From: Lelliottia wanjuensis
GTDB lineage: Bacteria > Pseudomonadota > Gammaproteobacteria > Enterobacterales > Enterobacteriaceae
NCBI RefSeq assembly: GCF_030238365.1
Contig: NZ_JASSOT010000001.1
Location: 310,001 to 374,000, forward strand
Reading direction: 5' to 3'
Length of the DNA: 64,000 nt
Of the stretch, positions 58,281 through 64,000 are shown piece after piece. The position numbers and the translations under genes are program-made. The notes under the pieces are model-generated. The model saw nothing but the letters and a program-made list of their open reading frames with translations. It was not told where the DNA came from and made no database searches. Each line of letters opens with the position of its first letter. Within the stretch, counting starts at the first letter, position 1.

Positions 58281-58948
58281 TACTCCCCCCTCTCCCGACG
58301 AGGAAAAACGTTATACGGGGAAGATCGCTTCGAATAATTGATAATATCGACCCCCAGCAACTGGGCGGAATGGAGTGCTAACTGCATTTTTTTTTCGATA
58401 TAGTCTGCATTAAATCTCATTGGGTCAGGTGTACTCTGCCCATAAAAAGCATCCTGTTCATACTCCCTGAAATAATCGCTCACCCACTCGTTAACACCGC
58501 CTTCTCGTTTATTCAGAAAGTTATTGCCTGGTTGCGGCATTCCATCTGCCTTCCATTTTTTAATTTTTTCCGGATTGTAGTCATGGTCGAATCCCAGTAG
58601 TCCCACGCGCTGCGGAGCCAGTACCAGCATTATCCAGTACAAGCCCTGAAAAAAGGAGGTGTAGCCAATTTCCTTCTCCAGCGCAAACCCTTGCAGATCG
58701 CCAAAGCCCAGTTGCTCTGCGGCCTGGTGAAGAGCGTGCGAGTAGTTCGCATGGGTGATTTCATGGCGAAAATGCACGTGAGTGGGATAATTTTCTATCG
58801 GGAAATCTCCCGGTCGGATCCAAAAATCAAATTCGCCGCCCTCATAAATTCGCCAGGCATTATTCAGACACACTTTAATATGATCATGGTACTGCTCCTC
58901 TCTGGCTTGTAAGGCCGACAATCCACTGCCGATATATAAAACATTCAT
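58280..58948 (-). CDS. Unknown protein at the end of the T6SS operon, possible Rossmann-like fold
   Basis: I do not recognise this 222-residue protein. It begins MNVLYIGSGLSALQA, which looks like a nucleotide-binding beta-strand and glycine loop, then has VCLNNAWRI and FDFWIRPGDFP, a pattern reminiscent of the DUF115/MptE-like and motility-associated glycosyltransferase-like families. No signal peptide or membrane segment is seen. It starts 20 bp after the tssE stop and so is co-transcribed with the type VI genes. It could be an effector, an accessory factor or a modifying enzyme; nothing in the sequence decides this. Confidence 0.7.
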   Translation of the reverse strand: MNVLYIGSGLSALQAREEQYHDHIKVCLNNAWRIYEGGEFDFWIRPGDFPIENYPTHVHFRHEITHANYSHALHQAAEQLGFGDLQGFALEKEIGYTSFFQGLYWIMLVLAPQRVGLLGFDHDYNPEKIKKWKADGMPQPGNNFLNKREGGVNEWVSDYFREYEQDAFYGQSTPDPMRFNADYIEKKMQLALHSAQLLGVDIINYSKRSSPYNVFPRRERGE

Positions 58949-58968
58949 CCTGACTCCTTACTCGTTTC

Positions 58969-59463
58969 TCATACCGCGGTAAATTCAATTCCTTCCCGCT
59001 CATTGTCATATTCACCGGACAGGCAAAGATCCAGAGGATAAGGCTCCCAGTAGATCAGACCGCGAATTTCAAACAGCATTTTTCCATGTTTGAATGGCCG
59101 ATCTTTTTCGCTGTTGAGTCCCTTGACGATTAGTGATTGCGGGATAATTCGCGGTTCAAATCGCAGGATTGCCTCACGTAAAATTTGCTCCAGTTCCCGG
59201 CCGTTATTCCGGTTTTCCGGCGACCCCGCCAGGGGTGAAATGCCATAATTCAGCACCGTTTGCGCAATATCCTGATGTCTGACCGGACACAGTTCGCGTT
59301 CGATATTGACGCAGTTCAACACTGACGTGAGATCCCGCTGCACCAGACGGCGCAGGGTTCGACCATCGTGAAACGATTTATCTGCAGCTTCGTGCTGCTT
59401 TTTTGGCTCATCGTCTAATAAGCGGTCGAGCAGTGTGGGCAAAAACTGACGTTTATCCGCCAT
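58969..59463 (-). CDS. tssE: Type VI secretion baseplate subunit TssE (gp25-like)
   Basis: The 164-residue protein starts at 59463 with GAGGGCG upstream; the longer open frame has no signal. The gp25-like lysozyme-fold domain fills the middle and end: RTLRRLVQRDLTSVLNCVNIERELC near residue 30-55, QTVLNYGISPLAG near 70, LEQILREAILRFEPRI near 95-110 and MLFEIRGLIYWEPYP near 135. The opening FLPTLLDRLLDDEP is standard for TssE. It forms part of the baseplate wedge. It lies about 115 bp from the FHA-like gene. Confidence 0.92.
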   Translation of the reverse strand: MADKRQFLPTLLDRLLDDEPKKQHEAADKSFHDGRTLRRLVQRDLTSVLNCVNIERELCPVRHQDIAQTVLNYGISPLAGSPENRNNGRELEQILREAILRFEPRIIPQSLIVKGLNSEKDRPFKHGKMLFEIRGLIYWEPYPLDLCLSGEYDNEREGIEFTAV

Positions 59464-59580
59464 GATTCGCCCTCGCCGATATGAAGATTTCTCCTTCCTG
59501 CGTGAGGCGTTCATGCCAGGAATACGCATTTAGAAATTCTGGTGATAGGTGTGAGATGAGCATGTTTTCTGCCTGAATAT

Positions 59581-60387
59581 TTAGAACAGTGAATCCAGAT
59601 CGGCCTGGTAAATTTCCTGTACCAGAAGATCCGGGATCCGTTTTTTAATGTCGTACTGAACCTCTTCCGGGGCCAGGATCCGCAGCACGTCGCATCGCAC
59701 CGTTTCGTCCTGAAACCAGGTGTCATCGTCACGAATGTTATGTTCCTCAAACACCTTTTGAATAAGTGATGGCGATTCGAAAATGCACTGGGTCACCGTT
59801 GCGGATTTCACCTGCGCCTGGATCTTCTCAAAATCAAACATCCGTTCAGCAAATCGCCTCTCTCGCACGGACACAGGCTGGCTGCTTTGCGGCGTTTGTA
59901 ATCCCCAAATCAACGCCTGGCGAAACTCTTTCTCAAGCGCTTTTAACACATCGTTCTGCTCCCCCTCTTGCTGTGATGGCACGTGCAGCAGGCTGTTATG
60001 GAGGATCTCTTCAAGCTCCGGCAAGGGTGCGCCTTTGCCGATATCGGCAGAAAAGCCCAGCGTCTGAACCAGATCCTCGTCGCTGGTTTCGTTTTCGACG
60101 ACGAGGGTATAGCGCGCCACCTGAATCAGACTGCCCACATCGGCGGCGCAGCGTTCTCCATAATGCAGTGCTTTTCCATTGACATAGCACGGCATCGTCA
60201 GCAAACCACTCTCGATTTCCACAGTACTGTCCTTGGCGTGAAACATCACCGAATGACTGTCAGCCACGGCGTTTTTCCCGCTCAGAAACGCGCCTGTTTG
60301 ACTCGAAAATAGACCGCGGGTACCCGATTCCAGCCTCCAGCGGGGCTGACGTTCAGGCCAGTGCAGCGTGAGATAGATCATCTTCAT
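59581..60387 (-). CDS. T6SS-associated protein with an FHA-like N-terminal region
   Basis: This 268-residue protein is not one I can name. Its first 100 residues show an FHA-like pattern: a strand-rich start (YLTLHWPERQPRWRLES), FLSGKNAVADSHSVMFHAKDSTVEIES, then NGKALHYGERCAADVGSLIQVARYTLVVEN as in the last FHA strands. The rest is helical and charged without clear motifs. It begins directly after the PAAR stop with no gap, so it is coupled to it, and is followed by tssE. A role in regulation or assembly of the secretion system is likely but unproven. Confidence 0.7.
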   Translation of the reverse strand: MKMIYLTLHWPERQPRWRLESGTRGLFSSQTGAFLSGKNAVADSHSVMFHAKDSTVEIESGLLTMPCYVNGKALHYGERCAADVGSLIQVARYTLVVENETSDEDLVQTLGFSADIGKGAPLPELEEILHNSLLHVPSQQEGEQNDVLKALEKEFRQALIWGLQTPQSSQPVSVRERRFAERMFDFEKIQAQVKSATVTQCIFESPSLIQKVFEEHNIRDDDTWFQDETVRCDVLRILAPEEVQYDIKKRIPDLLVQEIYQADLDSLF

Positions 60388-60648
60388 TTAACCTATTAAT
60401 ACATCACCAGAACCACTGCTGATGGTGGCACCACAGCCCGTCGTGTCGCCCAGTCTTGCCGCCGGATTGTTGTTGATAAATACCGTGCCGGACCCAGAGG
60501 CGACCGAGCTGCCACCGTGGATGGAGCAACTGGCTGAACTCGCCCCCTGCATAGCGGCTGGCTGGTTATTAATAGTGACATTGCCAGAACCACTGGTGAC
60601 GGATCCCCCGTGACTGATGGCATCTCCAACGCGTGCTGCATTTTGCAT
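60388..60648 (-). CDS. PAAR-domain spike tip protein
   Basis: The protein is 86 residues and consists only of a PAAR domain that caps the VgrG trimer. The repeated glycine/serine-rich beta-strand pattern is clear: AARVGDAISHGG, SGSGNVTINNQPAA, SIHGG, SGSGTVFINNNPAARLGD and SGSGDVLIG. Histidine and cysteine residues for zinc (SHGG, CSIHGG, TTGCG) are present. It lies 63 bp after vgrG and is coupled to the FHA-like gene. No effector domain is attached, so effectors may bind non-covalently. Confidence 0.93.
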   Translation of the reverse strand: MQNAARVGDAISHGGSVTSGSGNVTINNQPAAMQGASSASCSIHGGSSVASGSGTVFINNNPAARLGDTTGCGATISSGSGDVLIG

Positions 60649-60711
60649 TTTTATCTCCTGCTTAAAATCAGATGAACACTCGCCAGGCTACCTGGCGAGA
60701 GAGGTTGAGTT

Positions 60712-63222
60712 CTATTTAGGAGGCGGTCCCTTCGTCGGTTCTACCGTTGGTTCGACCGTTGGAGTCTCCGTTGGCGTTACCGTCGGGGTCTCCGTTGGCG
60801 TTACCGTCGGAGTTTCCGTTGGCGTTACCGTCGGCGTCTCCGTTGGCGTTACCGTTGGGGTCTCCGTTGGCGTTACCGTCGGGGTCTCCGTTGGCGTTAC
60901 CGTCGGAGTTTCCGTTGGCGTTACCGTCGGAGTCTCCGTCGGCGTTACTGTCGGGGTCGCCGTTGGCGTTACCGTCGGGGTCTCCGTTGGCGTTTCCGTC
61001 GGGGTCTCCGTTGGCGTTTCCGTCGGGGTCTCCGTCGGTGTCACCGTTGGTTTATCCGTCGGAGTATGGGTCGGAGGTGGCGGTGGTGGGCCTGGTGGTA
61101 ATGGCGGAAGCGGAATAGGTAATTTGATTAACCCAAAGACCGGTATCAACCCAATCAGACTGGTGAGTGCTTCCAGACCACCGCCACCGCCACCACCGCA
61201 TCCGCAGCCGTCGCCTGGATTGATCTGCACCTGCCCGCCCTGAATCACCACCTTACTTGAGCCGATAATTTTGATGGTCGAAGCGCTAAGGGTCAGTTCG
61301 CCCCCCGCACTGAGTGAGATCGCGCCACCCGCAACCATTGTCGCCGCCCCACCCGCAGCCAGCTGCCAGGCACCGCCAACCGATTCCGCATGGTATCCGC
61401 CTACGTTAATCAGATTGGCCCCGCCGACATTGGTCGCATTCATGCCTCCCACATCCAGCGAATTAGCCAGTCCAACCACTACGCCGCGCGTCAAGGCTAC
61501 CTGCAGGCCATAGGTTAACCCCACCATTTTGCTGTAGCCGCCCATGACGACTTTGCTGTAATCCGCCCCGACGTTCATCGTGCGACTGGCCCCGATGGTC
61601 ACTTTCGAATGCGCCCCAATGGTCTGGGCCTCATCATTTTTAGTGACGCGATCCATATTGCGTTCGGCCTGTTCCCAGTACAGCTCCTGGCCTGGCTTAT
61701 CTTCAAAGCGAATACCGTTGTAGTTGGTACGTCCGCCGCCGACTGTCCGGCTGATCATCCCACTCTGCGTACTGTTGGCGGGCAGATCCCAGGGAGGCAT
61801 GGTCACGTTGTTGTACAAACTGCCAATGATCAACGGACGGTCAGGATCGCCATTGATAAAATCAACAATCACCTCATGACCGACGCGCGGGATGTAGATC
61901 CCACCGAAGTTATTCCCCGCCCATGACTGGCTGACGCGTAGCCAGCAGGAGTCTGACTCGCGGTTTTGACCGTAGCGATCCCAGACAAAACGCACCTTCA
62001 CGCGACCATATTCATCGGTCCAGATATCTTCACCCGGCGGTCCCACTACGATCGCCGTTTGCGGGCCACGAGTCCGGGGACGGGAAATCGTTAGCGGATG
62101 ACGGTAAATTTTACTGGTCGGCTGGACGGTAAAATCGCAGTGGTAGCTAAAGCGAGGCGCATCGCTGCTCTGCGAGATCTCGCTGATGCGCAGCCCGCTT
62201 CTCAGCACCATATATTCACGGTTTGCCTTGTCGACCGGGTAGCCCGCCAGAACGAAATTACATCCGCAAACAATGCCACGAATCTCGCCGTCACCGGTCG
62301 CGCGCGATCCTTCCGCACCGCGCTCTTCCATGCGCACGCGGGCCAACATCTCTCCGATGGCGGGTTTCTCGTAATCGCCAGGCCAGTGGAACATCTCCAT
62401 CTGGTTGAAGACCGTATTACGCGGTTTGCTGTCCACCGCCGAAATATCCGCCCTCGAGCGAGTAAAGTCATAATCGTTTGTCAGCCAGCGGCCACTCACA
62501 ATGGTTTCCTGATGATGAAACTGGCTGATATATTCTTCATCTGCTTTCGGATCCTGCGGAACATACTGCAGCGTATGGTAAGCCTCGCTGAAATAGCGGC
62601 GGTGCGCGCCAACGTGATCCACCAGAATAAGACGGTGTTTATGGTCGGAGTGTTCGAAGAACCAGTAGATTCCCCACTCTTCCATTAAACGCTCAATGAA
62701 ATTGAAATCGACTTCACCGTACTGCACCTGGAAATCAAGAATCGGGTAACTGGCTGACAACCTTTTTTCGACGGGATAAGGATAGTCTGCAAGCACCTCA
62801 TCAATAATATCCACCACTGTTTTTTGCTGGAATATTTTAAAGTCTGACGTTAACTCCGCGATGTGCAGCCAGGGACGCAGGATAATTTCATACATGGCCT
62901 GGTTGCTGTCCCGCCCGATATAGCGCGCTTTCTGAACCAGACCGGAAATTTCCCTGATACCTTTCCCGGTATAGCGCGTGTCATCCAGACCATTGCCATC
63001 CAGTTCAATCTCGACGGTCATCTCTTTGCCGAGTAGCGCTTTGATATCGATGTTCGACGCCGACTGCCAGGGGATCGCCGGGTTTGCGGGCGTTCTGGCC
63101 GTTATCGTCCATGTGTAAAGCGTGGAGAAGGCTTCTTCCCCCTCCAGCTTTGACAGCACTAAAGCAGGTTCCCCGAGCAAAAATGGCATAGCGGGGCTAC
63201 TCAGGCTACTTGTTCGCGACAT
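60712..63222 (-). CDS. vgrG: Type VI secretion spike protein VgrG (TssI) with Pro/Thr-repeat tail
   Basis: The protein is 836 residues. Residues about 1-560 are the gp27/gp5-like core (FQVQYGEVDFNFIERLMEEWGIYWFFEHSD, then TAIVVGPPGEDIWTDEYGRVKVRFVWDR and PRVGHEVIVDFINGDPDRPLIIGSLYN). Residues 560-690 are the beta-helix needle (repeated MNVG, NVGG, SAGG). Then come CGCGGGGGGG, a hydrophobic stretch, a proline run and, from about residue 716 to 831, a tail of PT[VE]TPT repeats ending GPPPK. Ordinary VgrGs end near the needle, so the tail is an extra domain. It forms the trimeric puncturing spike. It is separated from tssM by 150 bp. Confidence 0.93.
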   Translation of the reverse strand: MSRTSSLSSPAMPFLLGEPALVLSKLEGEEAFSTLYTWTITARTPANPAIPWQSASNIDIKALLGKEMTVEIELDGNGLDDTRYTGKGIREISGLVQKARYIGRDSNQAMYEIILRPWLHIAELTSDFKIFQQKTVVDIIDEVLADYPYPVEKRLSASYPILDFQVQYGEVDFNFIERLMEEWGIYWFFEHSDHKHRLILVDHVGAHRRYFSEAYHTLQYVPQDPKADEEYISQFHHQETIVSGRWLTNDYDFTRSRADISAVDSKPRNTVFNQMEMFHWPGDYEKPAIGEMLARVRMEERGAEGSRATGDGEIRGIVCGCNFVLAGYPVDKANREYMVLRSGLRISEISQSSDAPRFSYHCDFTVQPTSKIYRHPLTISRPRTRGPQTAIVVGPPGEDIWTDEYGRVKVRFVWDRYGQNRESDSCWLRVSQSWAGNNFGGIYIPRVGHEVIVDFINGDPDRPLIIGSLYNNVTMPPWDLPANSTQSGMISRTVGGGRTNYNGIRFEDKPGQELYWEQAERNMDRVTKNDEAQTIGAHSKVTIGASRTMNVGADYSKVVMGGYSKMVGLTYGLQVALTRGVVVGLANSLDVGGMNATNVGGANLINVGGYHAESVGGAWQLAAGGAATMVAGGAISLSAGGELTLSASTIKIIGSSKVVIQGGQVQINPGDGCGCGGGGGGGLEALTSLIGLIPVFGLIKLPIPLPPLPPGPPPPPPTHTPTDKPTVTPTETPTETPTETPTETPTETPTVTPTATPTVTPTETPTVTPTETPTVTPTETPTVTPTETPTVTPTETPTVTPTETPTVTPTETPTVTPTETPTVEPTVEPTKGPPPK
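60729..61075. repeat. 24-bp tandem repeat coding for the VgrG Pro/Thr tail
   Basis: A 24-bp unit (about eight codons, T-V-T-P-T-E-T-P in the protein) is repeated with small changes over about 350 bp. The unit is a multiple of three, so copy-number change would keep the reading frame. Confidence 0.85.
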
Positions 63223-63372
63223 GTTGATACCTGATTCGTTATTGATATTTTGATACCACCACGCACATCCCGTGCAGGTGGATTAATAAAGACCACGACA
63301 GGCAACTGTTCTATTTTTTCATTTTGCAATCGCCTCCTGCATCCTGCGCAAATAAAATCATCTCGTCCTGCA

Positions 63373-64000
63373 TTACTGCATTTGTGGACAACGGAATTGA
63401 TGTAAGAGACCCGATAACGACTGATTCTCAATGACCATTCCAGATAGAGAAATATCGACGCGGCGTTTATCGATATCGAACGTCAGCAGCAAATTGCCAT
63501 CGTCGGAAATAGTTTGCTGCGCGGCGGTGTCCATCCAGTGGAAAAATGCCCAGGGGCCACTGAACGATAAAGACGATTGACCTTGCTTCGCGGCTGGCTT
63601 CACATCGATATTCACTGTCGACACCCCTTCGCTGGCTGGCCAATGGAATATCCACGGGATCACCGGGCCATGCAGATAGCGGAACGGACTCCCTCCCATC
63701 GCCATATTTAACTGCACGATTGCCGGGTCCATATTCGTGACAGACAGCCCCGGCGTAATGGCGAGCTTATTGCCTGACTCCTGGCGGAAAAAGGCACTGC
63801 GGATCTGCGCCACCTGGCGGAAGAAATCCAGATTGCCCGCTTCAGACGTCCCTTTGTAACGCCAGACGGCCTGCGACATATCGACCTTGCTGGCCAGATT
63901 CTGTTTAAACCAACTGTCCACCAGGCCATCGCGGGCAAAGAAGCGTTCAAAATCGTCCAGGTTAACTTCGGTTGTCACCTGGACAAACGGATAGCGATTT
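63373..64000 (-). CDS. tssM: Type VI secretion membrane-complex protein TssM (C-terminal part; 5' end outside window)
   Basis: About 208 C-terminal residues of TssM (IcmF) are visible; the frame is open to the right edge. It reads NRYPF, then VNLDDFERFFARDGLVDSWFKQNLASKVD, the standard TssM periplasmic core, and ends with the beta-rich region WPASEGVSTVNIDV, GPWAFFHWMD and the final LSGLLHQFRCPQ. TssM spans the inner membrane and joins TssL and TssJ in the trans-envelope channel. A GTG at 63978 lies in frame but is internal to the gene, not its start. Confidence 0.9.
   Translation of the reverse strand, partial: NRYPFVQVTTEVNLDDFERFFARDGLVDSWFKQNLASKVDMSQAVWRYKGTSEAGNLDFFRQVAQIRSAFFRQESGNKLAITPGLSVTNMDPAIVQLNMAMGGSPFRYLHGPVIPWIFHWPASEGVSTVNIDVKPAAKQGQSSLSFSGPWAFFHWMDTAAQQTISDDGNLLLTFDIDKRRVDISLSGMVIENQSLSGLLHQFRCPQMQ

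Noticed and set aside
60729..61075. CRISPR-like array
   Set aside because: The 24-bp units are contiguous and degenerate, with no unique spacers and no cas genes.
60617..61243. Plus-strand frame coding VGVTVGVS repeats
   Set aside because: It is only the other strand of the VgrG tandem repeat; the minus frame continues from a genuine VgrG core, so that is the coding one.
63201..63431. 76-codon minus-strand frame between tssM and vgrG
   Set aside because: It overlaps both neighbours, has no good ribosome site and no recognisable pattern.

Overview
The window is chromosomal DNA of a GC-rich member of the Enterobacteriaceae, most like Enterobacter, Lelliottia or Leclercia; this rests on protein likeness and gene order, and no rRNA is present to settle it. 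Recognisable orthologues of the Escherichia coli K-12 block azoR-hrpA-ydcF-aldA-gapC-cybB-trg-ydcI-ydcJ-opgD-rimL-ydcK-tehAB-ydcO-sutR-rlhA-yncJ lie in the same order, read here from right (58 kb) to left (9 kb). Between these core genes sit several accessory cassettes not found at these places in K-12. I saw no tRNA, rRNA, CRISPR array, insertion sequence or complete prophage.

Left end, 1-8.3 kb: a urea ABC importer operon urtABCDE (urtE is cut by the edge) behind what looks like a sigma-54 promoter with an upstream NtrC-type site, then a cobalamin-independent methionine synthase-like gene with tandem MetJ-type boxes, then a rhodanese gene divergent from an FtrA/GlxA-type AraC regulator.

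8.4-31.5 kb: an unknown small exported protein, yncJ, rlhA, the divergent sutR/ydcO pair with a duplicated 14-bp motif between them, then an accessory block (AraC regulator, EamA exporter, DUF3313 lipoprotein, peptide-binding protein divergent from a peptidase T paralogue), tehAB, ydcK, rimL and opgD. A second accessory block follows (glutamine-type binding protein with a methionine aminotransferase paralogue, an OmpC/OmpN-type porin, a LysR regulator, a carboxylesterase), then ydcJ.

31.7-47.5 kb: ydcI, a membrane PQQ dehydrogenase with no pqq genes nearby, a Trg chemoreceptor carrying a C-terminal NWETF pentapeptide, frmRA without frmB, and a cassette of an M20 amidohydrolase and an MFS exporter divergent from a 787-residue AraC regulator. 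That regulator carries a GH39-like barrel whose two catalytic glutamates appear to be missing, and it is my best candidate for an undescribed sensing system. Then come cybB, an intact gapC and aldA with a CRP-type site.

47.7-64 kb: ydcF, a three-gene MFS/HlyD/outer-membrane-factor efflux operon, an isolated M15 peptidase between REP elements, hrpA, azoR, and the end of a type VI secretion cluster on the minus strand: the TssM C-terminus, a VgrG with a 24-bp-repeat Pro/Thr tail, PAAR, an FHA-like protein, TssE and an unrecognised 222-residue protein.
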